A stretch of 10,827 bases of DNA from an uncultured Ideonella sp. (GCA_946479475.1 CAMLGG010000180.1:1-10827), one strand, 5' to 3'. Counted from the stretch's first letter, positions 1-10,341 are shown. A program made the numbers and translations. Notes: generated by a model from the letters alone, not told the origin.

Positions 1-2550
<2,550 letters not shown>

Positions 2551-2556
<6 letters not shown>

Positions 2557-2570
2557 GCGAAGTCTAGGCG
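2551..2570. repeat. 9-bp direct repeat carrying both convergent stop codons
   Basis: GTCTAGGCG occurs at 2551-2559 and again at 2562-2570. The first copy holds the TAG stop of uvrA (plus strand). The second holds CTA, the TAG stop of the minus-strand DUF3857 gene. Only 7 bp separate the two genes, and I see no terminator hairpin between them. Confidence 0.6.
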
Positions 2571-5224
2571 GCGACTTCGGTGGCCGGGCCTGCCGCCGGG
2601 GCGCGCTGTGCCAGCCGCCGCACGAAGGTCCGGCGCACGCGTTCGGACTTCAGGAAGTAGGCCGACCAGATCGCCGCCGAGAGGATCGAGCGAAAGCCCT
2701 CGCCCCAGTCGCTCGGCTTCAACCTCGCCGCCGCCGAAGGGATCGCCAGCGTGAGCGCGAGGTCCAGCGAGACGATCAGCGCCGCGCCCGCGACGAAGGC
2801 GATGAAGACCTTCGGCAGGCTGCTGCGCCGCTGGAAGAACAGCCAGGTGGTCAGGCAGGCCAGCACGACCAGGCCGACGTTGCCCACCAGCTCGAAGAGC
2901 ATCAGCGGCAGCCACAGCGGGTGGTAGCTCGCACTGCCGGCAGACGTCAGCGCCTCCCAGGTCTCGGGCGTGAAGGCGGGCCACAGGCCCACCGACTGGG
3001 TCATCAGGCGCAGGATGGACACCGGCAGCCCGATCGCGGGCAGCAGCAGCCACCCGCCGATGCCGCGCGGGCCGGACGAGAAGGGCTCGTCGGCCGCCGG
3101 CGCGCGCGGTGCCGGATCCCAACGCGCGAGACGCCGGGCCAGCGAGAACCACCCGATCACCGCCAGCGTGGCCGCGACGGCGGGCAGCCAGTGCGGGCCG
3201 CTGCCGGCCCCGTGCGCGGCCCTCGGCGAGTCGTCGTTCTGGAACACCACGTAGCCCGCCGACTGGCGCGCCTTCTCCAGCTTGGCCGCATAGGCCGCGA
3301 CGCGCTCCGGCACCACGTGGTCGGCCAGCGATTCGTAGTGGTCGGTCAGCGTCAGCGTTCCCGTCCCGGGGTTCCATTGCTGGTGTCGCTCGAAGCGGAA
3401 GGCCGCGTCCTGAACCGTGGTGGTCTCGGGCTCTATGGTCCAGCCGCTGGGCAGCTTCACCTCGGTCACCTGCGTGAGGTCGACCGGGTAGGCCAGGGCG
3501 AGCGGCGCGTTGCGCACCAGGCTGCGCGGCTGGCGCAGGTACTCGCCGATGTCGGGCACCTCGATGTTGCCCTCGTGGCGGTGGCGGTCGTCGGAGCGCT
3601 GCCAGAACTCCTTGAGGACGTAGCGTTCCTTCACCGACACCTCGTTGGCCGTGGCGTCGTCCAGGACGGTGTACGGCGCGGTGGACTCCATCGCGCCGAA
3701 GTAGGTGGTGTAGAAGTTGAGGTACTGCTTCTGCAGCTTCTCGCGGCTTTCCTCGTCCAGCGTGGCGCGCAGCGAATCGGCCGAGGCGCCGCGGGCGGTG
3801 GTGGTGACGACGTAGCTCGCGGGCTTGCCCACGCCGTCGCTCGCGTCGAGCGTGGCGTGGATCTCGCGGCGCTGGGCGCGCGCCGTGGGGCCGGCCATGG
3901 GCACGAGGTCGCGGCTGTCCTCGGCCACGACCAGCGCCCGGCCGTAGTCGGCCTGCACCAGTCGATCGAGGTCGCCCTTCTGCGGTGCGCGCGTCGGGTC
4001 GAGCCAATAGGTCCGGGGCCCGATGCGGGCCCGCACCAGCACGTGGTTGAACGAACCGGGCGAGGGTTGGTGATGCTCGATCGCCTGGCGCGCACCGGTG
4101 CTGACCAGCGCCGGCCGGGCCTCGATGCCGAGGCCGCGCAGCAGCGCGACCGTCAGCAGCGTCTTGTCCTTGCAATCGCCGTAGCGGCGGCCGAGCACGG
4201 TCTCGGGCGGGTTGGGCGCGTGCGAGCCGGGCCCGACTTCGATCCCGAGGTAGCGCACCTGGCTCTGGACGTAGGCGAGGGCCGCCAGCAGACGGGCCTG
4301 CGGCGTGGCGTGGGCCGAGGCGATCTGCGACACGGCCGCCTGGACCTTCGGCCCGGGATCGGGGGGCAGCCGGTACAGCGGCAGCGCCCACGCGCTGACG
4401 GCGCCCCAGTCGGCGAACTCGCTCCACTGGACCGAGGGGTAGGGGTCGAACCAGGACGGCGCGTCGGACTCGGTGACCCGCGCCGGCACGTCGCGCAGGT
4501 CCCAGGTGTAGAGCGTGTGCTCGCCGGCGGACGAGGTCTGCGCCTCGGTCGCGCCGTTGTGCCGCTTCCAGTGGACCGCCCGCGACGAAGGCCACCACAG
4601 CCGGGCCCGCAGCCGCGCCACCGGCACGCTGTACTGCAGCTCGAAGCCGCCGAAGAGCCGGTTGCCGAACACCGGGTTGGTGCCGCGCACGCTGTAGGCG
4701 TACTCCACCACGTCGCCGACGCGGATGTCTTCGAGGAAGACGTGGACCGTGCGCGTGCCGTCGTAGATGAGCGATTCGAGCCCGGACTCGCGCTGCAGGA
4801 CCTTGATCTGCGCGGTCGGCAGCTTGGCGATCCGCTGGCCGCCGCGGCGCACGTCGATCGAGTGCAGCGTCAGCTTCTGGTACGAGGGATCGAAGGGGAT
4901 CTCGATGTTGGCCACGTCGTCGAGGCCGCGCTCGTTCAGCACCTTCGAAGCCAGGTGACGAAAGCGGGTCTTGTCGTTCGAATCGACGCGCACCTGCTCG
5001 TCCAGCAGCAGGTACTGCACGCCTTCGGAGACCTGCTCGGGCGGCGCCTTCGGGGCCGAGTCCGGCGCGACCAGCTCGACCCAGGCGGGCTCCGGCCCGA
5101 TCGCCGGGCGCGGCGTCTCGGCCGCGGTGGCCGCGTCCGGCGAGAGGCACGCCACGGCGATCAGCGCCGCGCTCCACCACGCCACCAGCGCGCCGGCCAG
5201 CGGCGCTCGACATCCTGATTCCAC
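2564..5224 (-). CDS. Exported DUF3857 / transglutaminase-like protein with C-terminal DUF2569 membrane domain
   Basis: Substrate unknown. Proteins with a DUF3857 domain followed by a transglutaminase-like (papain-fold) domain are common in Gram-negative bacteria and are thought to act in the periplasm. With the GTG start at 5224 it has 886 residues: a hydrophobic signal segment (about 8-27) with likely cleavage after ATAA (about 35), a DUF3857-type beta-rich region (about 70-230), and a transglutaminase core (about 290-410). The core has a complete Cys-His-Asp triad: C351 in YGDCKDK, H394 in SFNHVLV and D409 in YWLDPTR. A second beta-rich region runs to about 650, then one membrane helix (about 678-697). 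The last 165 residues, from GIGGWLLLPAIGL, contain about four membrane helices and look like DUF2569. The topology is thus a periplasmic enzyme on a membrane anchor. Start choice: GTG at 5224 has a strong GGAGG 8 nt upstream. GTG at 5257 would add 11 residues and has only a weaker AGGA. The domains are clear; the function is not. Confidence 0.9.
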   Translation of the reverse strand: MESGCRAPLAGALVAWWSAALIAVACLSPDAATAAETPRPAIGPEPAWVELVAPDSAPKAPPEQVSEGVQYLLLDEQVRVDSNDKTRFRHLASKVLNERGLDDVANIEIPFDPSYQKLTLHSIDVRRGGQRIAKLPTAQIKVLQRESGLESLIYDGTRTVHVFLEDIRVGDVVEYAYSVRGTNPVFGNRLFGGFELQYSVPVARLRARLWWPSSRAVHWKRHNGATEAQTSSAGEHTLYTWDLRDVPARVTESDAPSWFDPYPSVQWSEFADWGAVSAWALPLYRLPPDPGPKVQAAVSQIASAHATPQARLLAALAYVQSQVRYLGIEVGPGSHAPNPPETVLGRRYGDCKDKTLLTVALLRGLGIEARPALVSTGARQAIEHHQPSPGSFNHVLVRARIGPRTYWLDPTRAPQKGDLDRLVQADYGRALVVAEDSRDLVPMAGPTARAQRREIHATLDASDGVGKPASYVVTTTARGASADSLRATLDEESREKLQKQYLNFYTTYFGAMESTAPYTVLDDATANEVSVKERYVLKEFWQRSDDRHRHEGNIEVPDIGEYLRQPRSLVRNAPLALAYPVDLTQVTEVKLPSGWTIEPETTTVQDAAFRFERHQQWNPGTGTLTLTDHYESLADHVVPERVAAYAAKLEKARQSAGYVVFQNDDSPRAAHGAGSGPHWLPAVAATLAVIGWFSLARRLARWDPAPRAPAADEPFSSGPRGIGGWLLLPAIGLPVSILRLMTQSVGLWPAFTPETWEALTSAGSASYHPLWLPLMLFELVGNVGLVVLACLTTWLFFQRRSSLPKVFIAFVAGAALIVSLDLALTLAIPSAAARLKPSDWGEGFRSILSAAIWSAYFLKSERVRRTFVRRLAQRAPAAGPATEVAA

Positions 5225-5229
5225 TTCGA

Positions 5230-5237
5230 CTCCCTCC
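5230..5237 (-). promoter_or_regulatory. Ribosome binding site deciding the GTG start at 5224
   Basis: On the minus strand this reads GGAGGGAG. The GGAGG part ends 8 nt before GTG at 5224, an ideal Shine-Dalgarno spacing. The upstream candidate GTG at 5257 has only AGGA about 10 nt away. This favours the shorter protein. Confidence 0.6.
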
Positions 5238-5430
5238 GCGGCCGGCCGCTTGTTCACGGCTTCGGCGTCCTGCCCTTCGATTCTGCGGTGGACACCCTCT
5301 CGCGTGACTGTCCGGGGGACTGGTCGTCTCCATCAAACGTGCATTTCCGCGCGATGGCCGTCGATTCGAGGCACCGGCGCCCGCGCCCGGCATGCCAACA
5401 TGCCCGCCGTTTCTTCAGCGGGGCTCGGGG

Positions 5431-7446
5431 ATGGGGGCATGGATGCGTCGCGTGGCCGCAGTGGCGCTCGCGATGGCGCTGTCGGACGGCGTCCTGGCGC
5501 AGCTGGCGGAAAAGCCCTCGGCGTACTCAGCCCGGCGGCGCGGCCAGGCCATGGCGGCGGCCGACGACCGCCGCGCTGGCGCCTTCGTCGATCGCCTGGC
5601 AGACCGCGCGGCCTTCGATGCATTGGCCCGCGTCTACCAGCCCGGCACGCCTCGCGCGGTGCCGCACCTGTTGTTCGTGATCGACCGCTCGCAGGCCGAC
5701 CGCCTCTACTTCGTCAACACCCGCCGCTATCCGCTGCACGAGGATTTCCTGCGCGGCCAGTTCCTCGTCGCCGGCCTCGATCACAAGACGCTGGCGGCCT
5801 ACTACCGGCGGCCCGACCGGCGTTTCGTGCTCGGCACGCTGGGCTGGCGGCCCGAGGCCGGGCGCTGGCTGGTCGAGTTCTGGGAGGGCGACCAGCTCAC
5901 GCCGGAGCTGCTGAAGCTCACGCTGTCGAAGGTCGCACAGAGCTTCTTCGCGCCCGTCGGCTTCAAGGCCAATGCCGCACAGCACGAGTCGGTGGCGAAG
6001 CAGGCGGGCATCGACGCCGTGACCGAGGCGCAGATCCTGGGCGACCGGGCCTTCATGGCGCTGAACGCCGGCAGCGCGACCGGCCGCCTGCGGCTGGTGG
6101 CCGACCTCGAGGCGGCCGCCAATGGCGAGGCGAGCGAGGACATCCTGCCCACCGACATCGTCGTGCTGCGCGAGGTGCCGCTGGCCATCGCCCCGGTGGC
6201 CGGCGTGCTCACCGAGCAGCCTTCGACCGCGCTCTCGCACGTCAACCTGCTGGTCAAGGGCTGGGGCGTGCCCAACGCCTACGTGAGGAACGCGTTCGAC
6301 GAACTGAAGCCGCTGGACGGACAGTGGGTGGCGCTGAAGGTCGGCGATGCCGGCTACACCGTCGAGCCGGCCACGCCGGCCCAGGTCGCGGCGGCACGTG
6401 CGAAGCAGCAGCGCCCGGCATCGGCGGTCGCTGCCGTGCGGCCGCCGAACTGGTCGGTTCGCGCGCTGCTGCCGTTGGCGAAGCTGCAGGCGGCCCGTGC
6501 GGATGCCTGCGGGGCCAAGGCTGCGCGGCTCGGGCAGATCGAGGCGGCGCGCCGCGCGGGCCGGCTGTCCGGTGTCGCCCCGGTGCCGGACGGCTTCTGC
6601 ATCCCGTATGCCGCCTACCGCCAGTTCATGCAGCGCGAGGAGGTGGCCCGCCGCGTCGAGGCGGCCTTCGCCACCGAGGGCTTCGAGCGCAGCCGCGCCG
6701 TGCGACGAAAGGCGCTGGAGGCCTTGCGGCGCGACCTGGTCGAGATGCCGCTGGACGAGGCCGTCGTCGCGCCCTGGCTGGCCGCCTGGAGAGGCCAGCT
6801 GGGTGCCGCGGGCGTGTTCGTCCGCAGTTCGTCCAACTCGGAGGACCTGCCGAACTTCAGCGGGGCAGGCCTGTACACGACCGTGCCCAACGTGAACCGC
6901 GAGGCCGACCTGGCACGGGCGGTGAAGACGGTCTGGGCCTCCGTGTTCAATGCCGAGGCGGTGGAGGCGAGGCGCCAGGCCGGATTCGCGCCCTCCCAGG
7001 TCGCGATGGCGGTGTTCGTCCAGCGTGCGGTGGATTCGGTCGCCGCCGGCGTGATGGTGACGCGGGATCCCTTCGATGCGACGCATCGCGGCGTGGTGTA
7101 CGTGTCCGCCAAGCGCGGCATCGGCATCAAGGTGGTCGAAGGCCGGCGCGTGGCCGAGCAGTCGATGTTCGAGGCCCGCAGCGGCGCGGTGCGGCGGCTG
7201 TCGCGCTCGCAGGAGAGCGCCGAGCTCAAGCTCGATGCGGCCGGCGGCGTCACCGAACGGCCGCTCGATGCAGCCGCCGCGCGGGAGGTCCTCGGCGATC
7301 CGCAGGTCAGGGGCCTGGCGCGCGTCGGCCAGCAGCTCGCCCGGCTGCTGGGCCGCGCGCCGCAGGACATCGAATGGGCCATCGACCCGCAGGGCCGCAT
7401 CGTGGTCCTGCAGGCGAGGCCGTTCATCGAACGCAAGGTGCTGTAG
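5431..7446 (+). CDS. Exported PEP-synthase/glucan-water-dikinase-like protein (His swivel domain + ATP-binding domain)
   Basis: Dikinases of this superfamily move the beta-phosphate of ATP to a catalytic histidine and on to an acceptor (pyruvate, phosphate or glucan). From ATG 5431 the protein has 671 residues: a signal peptide with cleavage probably after VLA (23), an unrecognised domain (about 70-200), a phosphohistidine swivel domain (about 240-310) with GVLTEQPSTALSH (candidate catalytic H270), and a C-terminal ATP-binding domain (about 350-671). ATP-site marks are present: GAKAARLG (K363), VPDGFCIP, VRSSSNSEDL (R465, E471, D472), DIEWAID (E648) and QARPF (Q661, R663). There is no PEP/pyruvate TIM barrel. 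Swivel before ATP domain, LSHVN and GAGLYTTVPN match the arrangement in plant alpha-glucan water dikinases, as I recall it, better than PPDK or PpsA. An ATP-using enzyme with a secretion signal is odd. The start is uncertain: ATG 5443 (MRRVAAV) also gives a classic signal peptide, while ATG 5392 has no ribosome binding site. The acceptor is unknown. Confidence 0.85.
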   Translation: MGAWMRRVAAVALAMALSDGVLAQLAEKPSAYSARRRGQAMAAADDRRAGAFVDRLADRAAFDALARVYQPGTPRAVPHLLFVIDRSQADRLYFVNTRRYPLHEDFLRGQFLVAGLDHKTLAAYYRRPDRRFVLGTLGWRPEAGRWLVEFWEGDQLTPELLKLTLSKVAQSFFAPVGFKANAAQHESVAKQAGIDAVTEAQILGDRAFMALNAGSATGRLRLVADLEAAANGEASEDILPTDIVVLREVPLAIAPVAGVLTEQPSTALSHVNLLVKGWGVPNAYVRNAFDELKPLDGQWVALKVGDAGYTVEPATPAQVAAARAKQQRPASAVAAVRPPNWSVRALLPLAKLQAARADACGAKAARLGQIEAARRAGRLSGVAPVPDGFCIPYAAYRQFMQREEVARRVEAAFATEGFERSRAVRRKALEALRRDLVEMPLDEAVVAPWLAAWRGQLGAAGVFVRSSSNSEDLPNFSGAGLYTTVPNVNREADLARAVKTVWASVFNAEAVEARRQAGFAPSQVAMAVFVQRAVDSVAAGVMVTRDPFDATHRGVVYVSAKRGIGIKVVEGRRVAEQSMFEARSGAVRRLSRSQESAELKLDAAGGVTERPLDAAAAREVLGDPQVRGLARVGQQLARLLGRAPQDIEWAIDPQGRIVVLQARPFIERKVL

Positions 7447-7449
7447 GGC

Positions 7450-7521
7450 TCAGTCGTCGACGGGCCGCTCCCTAGACGACTGATCCCCCTGGGGGACCGA
7501 CGCCGAAGGCGGCGTAGGGGC
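7450..7521. repeat. Inverted-repeat cluster, REP-like / possible bidirectional terminator
   Basis: Between the convergent dikinase and lactonase genes lie three dyads: TCAGTCGTC (7450-7458) with GACGACTGA (7475-7483), 9 bp perfect with a 16-nt loop; TCCCCCTGGGGGA (7484-7496); and ACGCCG-AAGG-CGGCGT (7500-7515). CCCCT at 7486-7490 can also pair with AGGGG at 7516-7520. There is no T-tract, so it is not a textbook intrinsic terminator. The CCCCCTGGGGG plus GACGCCGAAGGCGGCG pattern resembles intergenic repeats I associate with Burkholderiales genomes. That is recollection, not a search result. Confidence 0.6.
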
Positions 7522-7525
7522 CGAC

Positions 7526-8647
7526 TCAGTTCGCCGCCAGCCCCACCGCGGTGGTCGGCAAGCCCTCGGTCACCGGCCGCTCGGCGAGGCTGCCGTCGGC
7601 CTTGATGACGAAGCTCGAGAGCGTGTAGGTGCGGCCATTGCGCACGTAGAGGTGGCGGCCGTCCGGCGAGGCGGCGACGTCGGCCGGCGACGAGCCCTCG
7701 CCGGTCATGCCGGCCACCGGCTCCGTCAGGGTGATGCTGCCGTCCGGCGCGACCCGGTAGCGGCTGACGCTGCTGCTGCCGGCATTGGTCACGTAGGCCC
7801 AGCGGCCGTTGGGCGAGACGGCGACCCAGCAGGCGGCGGTCTGGGTGTCGGGCACGGCGGCGCTCACGGTCATCGGCGTTTCCGGCGCACGGTTGTCGAA
7901 GCGGTAGGACGACACGGTGCTCAGGCCCGCGCCGCCGGCCTGGGCCTCGCTGACGACGAGGCGGTTGCGGCTGTTGAAGGCGAAGCCGAAGGGCGTGAGG
8001 CCAGGCGAGGCGGTGATGACCGGCGTGGCGCGCAGGCTGCCGTCGAGGTTCACGCGGTAGCTCGTCAGCTGCGCCGTGGCCTTCTCGGTGACGACGATCG
8101 CGTCGCCGTCGGTGGTGAAGCCCACCTGCGCCGGCGCGACGCCGCCGGCCGCCGAGAGGCCGCGCACGCTGCCCGCCACCGGGCTGAGCATGCCGTGGCG
8201 GTTGCGGAAGCCCGCGACGTTGCCGTCGCCGCCGTCGTTGAGCACGTAGACCAGGCCGGCATGCTCGGTCACGCTGATCGGGTGCAGGCCGCCGGAGTCG
8301 ACGGTGGAGACCAGCCGCGGCTCGTCGCCGTCGAGCGCGAAGGTCGAGACGGTGTTGCTCTGTGCGTTGACGACGAAGACGTGGCGGCCGTCCTGGCTCA
8401 GCGTGACGGCGCCCTGCGAGCCCAGGCCGGCGCCGCTGCCCAGGCCGCCGGTGGCCACGTGCGCGGCCATCGAGAGGCCGCCTTCGGCCGTGCGGGCGAA
8501 GACGAGGAGCTCGTTGCCGGCGGCGTCGTTGCTGCTGGTGAAGACCATGCCGGAGCGCAGCCCGGCGTGCGCGAGCGAGGGCAGGGCGGCAGCGGACAGG
8601 GCGAGGGCCAGGCTGGCCAGGACGGGGCGGCGGCGGATCGGGTTCAT
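7526..8647 (-). CDS. Exported lactonase-type / YVTN beta-propeller protein
   Basis: 373 residues. The signal peptide is MNPIRRRPVL then a hydrophobic run, with cleavage likely after AHA (28). The RRRPVL stretch could be a weak twin-arginine signal. The rest is a series of propeller-blade repeats around 80-105, 124-148, 174-204, 220-250, 275-305 and 323-355. They have the form (V/F)-x-(A/L)-SxDGR-hydrophobic-(Y/F)-V-x-N, for example VAVSPNGRWAYVTN and VAASPDGRHLYVRN, each followed by a strand ending in (L)DGSL. This pattern and the length fit the lactonase family (6-phosphogluconolactonase fold) or related YVTN/YncE propellers. A lactonase would hydrolyse a sugar lactone, but the fold is also used for binding only, so enzyme activity is inference. 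The start at 8647 has AGGAG 5 nt upstream; the longer reading from 8671 is not needed. The gene is divergent from the FAD oxidase and convergent with the dikinase-like gene. Confidence 0.85.
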   Translation of the reverse strand: MNPIRRRPVLASLALALSAAALPSLAHAGLRSGMVFTSSNDAAGNELLVFARTAEGGLSMAAHVATGGLGSGAGLGSQGAVTLSQDGRHVFVVNAQSNTVSTFALDGDEPRLVSTVDSGGLHPISVTEHAGLVYVLNDGGDGNVAGFRNRHGMLSPVAGSVRGLSAAGGVAPAQVGFTTDGDAIVVTEKATAQLTSYRVNLDGSLRATPVITASPGLTPFGFAFNSRNRLVVSEAQAGGAGLSTVSSYRFDNRAPETPMTVSAAVPDTQTAACWVAVSPNGRWAYVTNAGSSSVSRYRVAPDGSITLTEPVAGMTGEGSSPADVAASPDGRHLYVRNGRTYTLSSFVIKADGSLAERPVTEGLPTTAVGLAAN

Positions 8648-8652
8648 GCTTT

Positions 8653-8657
8653 CTCCT
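8653..8657 (-). promoter_or_regulatory. Ribosome binding site of the lactonase-type gene
   Basis: AGGAG on the minus strand, followed by AAAGC and then ATG at 8647. It supports 8647 rather than the in-frame ATG at 8671. Confidence 0.75.
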
Positions 8658-8716
8658 GTGGGGTGGGGCAAGGTGCGGACTTCGAAGGCCCGCGCCAGTG
8701 GTCGCTGGCCGGCCCG

Positions 8717-8771
8717 CGCGGCTTACCGCCGCCATCCCCCACGATCGGATCGGCCGGCGCTGTAAGCCGCG
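8717..8771. repeat. Long inverted repeat in the divergent intergenic region
   Basis: CGCGGCTTAC (8717-8726) and GTAAGCCGCG (8762-8771) are perfect 10-bp inverted arms. Just inside, CGCCG (8727-8731) pairs with CGGCG (8755-8759), so the stem extends to 15 bp with a 2-nt bulge. The loop is 8732-8754 and contains a tandem GATCG. It lies between the lactonase start (8647) and the FAD oxidase start (8917). It could be an operator, or a hairpin in the 5' leader of the lactonase mRNA. No recognised riboswitch motif is seen. Confidence 0.65.
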
Positions 8772-8903
8772 GGCGCCCGGCCGCGACTCACGCGCGCAAT
8801 CCCCTCCAGGCGCGGCCGATGTCCCCAGGCTGAGGGACCGGGGATTCGGTTCCTGGGCTGGCCCGCGCGGCCCCGTGCGCGCAAAGTCGTCGCCGTCTTC
8901 CGG

Positions 8904-8910
8904 AAAGGAG
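8904..8910 (+). promoter_or_regulatory. Ribosome binding site of the FAD oxidase gene
   Basis: AAAGGAG followed by CCCGGC and ATG at 8917, a 6-nt spacing. It fixes the start at 8917 and argues against upstream in-frame starts as far back as 8698. Confidence 0.8.
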
Positions 8911-8916
8911 CCCGGC

Positions 8917-10338
8917 ATGGCCATCGAACTCAGTCGTCTCGACGGCGGCACCGCGGTCGTGGAAGCCGACGCGCTGCAGGCCTTCAAGGCCGGCTTCAAG
9001 GGCCCGGTGCTCGCGCCCGACGACCCGGCCTACGACGAGACCCGCAAGGTCTGGAACGCGATGATCGACCGCCGCCCCGGCCTCATCGCCCGCTGCACCG
9101 GCACGGTCGACGTGGTGCAGGCCGTGCGCTTCGCGCGCGCCCACGGGCTGCTGCTGTCGGTGCGCGGCGGCGGCCACAACATCGCCGGGCTGGCGGTGTG
9201 CGATGGCGGCCTGATGATCGACCTGTCACCGATGCGCGGTGTCTTCGTCGACACCCGCCTGCGCAGCGCCCGCGCGCAGGCCGGCTGCACCCTGGCCGAC
9301 CTGGACCGGGAGACCCAGGCCCACGGCCTGGCCGCGGTGATGGGCTTCGTCTCGGCCACCGGCATCGCGGGCCTGACGGTGGGCGGCGGCTTCGGCTACC
9401 TCACGCGCAAGCACGGCTGGACCTGCGACACGCTGCTGGGCCTGGAGGTCGTCACCGCCGAGGGCCGCATCGTGCGTGCCTCGGCAGAGGAGAACGCCGA
9501 CCTGTTCTGGGCCCTGCGCGGCGGGAGCGGGAACTTCGGCATCGTCACCTCGTTCGAGTACCGGCTCTTCCCCTGCGGGCCGGAGATCTACGGCGGCGCC
9601 CTGGCCTGGCGTGGCGAGGATGCGCGGCAGGTGCTGGACGCCTACCGCGAGTTCAGCAGCGCGGCGCCGCGCGAGCTCACCAGCGTCGCGGTGCTGCGCA
9701 AGGCGCCGCCCGCGCCCTGGCTGCCCAAGGAAGTCCACGGCCAGCCCATCGCCGCGATCTTCATCTGCCATTCGGGCGACATCGCCGAGGGCGAGCGCCT
9801 GGTCAACCAGCTGCGCCGCGTCGGCCAGCCGGTGGCCGACATCGTCACCCGCCGGCCCTACACCCAGATGCAGAGCCTGCTGGACGCGACCCAGCCCAAG
9901 GGCCGCCGCTACTACTGGAAGTCGCACTACCTGCCGCGCGTCAGCCCCGAGCTGGCCAAGCTGGCGGTGGAGCACCTCGGCAGGCTGGCTTCGCCGCACT
10001 CGGCGATCCTGATGTTCCAGATCGGCGGCGCGCTCAACGAGCTGCCGGCGGACCATTCGCCGGCCGGCAACCGCGATGCGGCCTACGTGCTCAACATCGC
10101 GGGCTCGTGGGAGAAGCCGGAGGACGACGCCGCCAACATCGCTTGGGCCCGCGCCGCCTTCGAGGCCACGCGCGCCTGCTCGACCGGCGGCACCTACGTC
10201 AACTTCCTCACCGAAGACGAGGGTGCCGAACGCATCGAGGCCGCCTACGGGCCGGCGACGCTGCGGCGGCTGGCGGCGCTCAAGGCCCGCTTCGACCCCG
10301 AGGGCCTTTTCAACCACACCAAGCGCGTCAGCGGCTGA
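8917..10338 (+). CDS. FAD-binding oxidase, berberine-bridge (BBE-like) / 6-hydroxynicotine oxidase type
   Basis: A flavoenzyme of the PCMH/VAO superfamily, 473 residues, the normal length. These enzymes oxidise alcohols, sugars or amines and pass electrons to oxygen. The N-terminal FAD domain (about 55-220) has the [10 protein letters not shown] motif, whose H87 is the expected 8-alpha covalent FAD attachment. [16 protein letters not shown] (152-167) and [19 protein letters not shown] (197-215) complete the FAD site. The second covalent residue of bicovalent members, a cysteine in GxC just before the GGG loop, is replaced here ([10 protein letters not shown]), so FAD is probably monocovalent. 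The substrate domain follows, and the C-terminal BBE motif is clear: YVNFL, then RIEAAYG and [13 protein letters not shown]. There is no signal peptide, so it should be cytoplasmic. The substrate cannot be told from sequence. It is divergent from the lactonase-type gene, 269 bp away. Confidence 0.93.
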   Translation: MAIELSRLDGGTAVVEADALQAFKAGFKGPVLAPDDPAYDETRKVWNAMIDRRPGLIARCTGTVDVVQAVRFARAHGLLLSVRGGGHNIAGLAVCDGGLMIDLSPMRGVFVDTRLRSARAQAGCTLADLDRETQAHGLAAVMGFVSATGIAGLTVGGGFGYLTRKHGWTCDTLLGLEVVTAEGRIVRASAEENADLFWALRGGSGNFGIVTSFEYRLFPCGPEIYGGALAWRGEDARQVLDAYREFSSAAPRELTSVAVLRKAPPAPWLPKEVHGQPIAAIFICHSGDIAEGERLVNQLRRVGQPVADIVTRRPYTQMQSLLDATQPKGRRYYWKSHYLPRVSPELAKLAVEHLGRLASPHSAILMFQIGGALNELPADHSPAGNRDAAYVLNIAGSWEKPEDDAANIAWARAAFEATRACSTGGTYVNFLTEDEGAERIEAAYGPATLRRLAALKARFDPEGLFNHTKRVSG

Positions 10339-10341
10339 AGG

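Noticed and set aside
2921..5218. 765-codon plus-strand open frame antisense to the DUF3857 gene
   Set aside because: Low-complexity arginine/glycine-rich product lacking any motif. Such long antisense frames are expected at this GC content.
5258..5430. Search for sigma-70 style promoters between the divergent genes
   Set aside because: TTGATG on the minus strand near 5356 has no convincing -10 box at the right distance. Nothing better was found on either strand.
4971..7475. 834-codon plus-strand open frame across the intergenic region and the dikinase gene
   Set aside because: It runs through the start of one gene and in the wrong frame of another, without motifs or a ribosome binding site.
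8711..8871. GGCCCGCGCGGC present twice (8711-8722 and 8860-8871) in the divergent intergenic region
   Set aside because: Pure G/C 12-mers recur easily in such GC-rich DNA, and the copies have no consistent relation to either start codon.
6615..8999. 794-codon minus-strand open frame spanning the dikinase and lactonase genes
   Set aside because: Out of frame with the lactonase and antisense to the dikinase. The product is arginine-rich nonsense.
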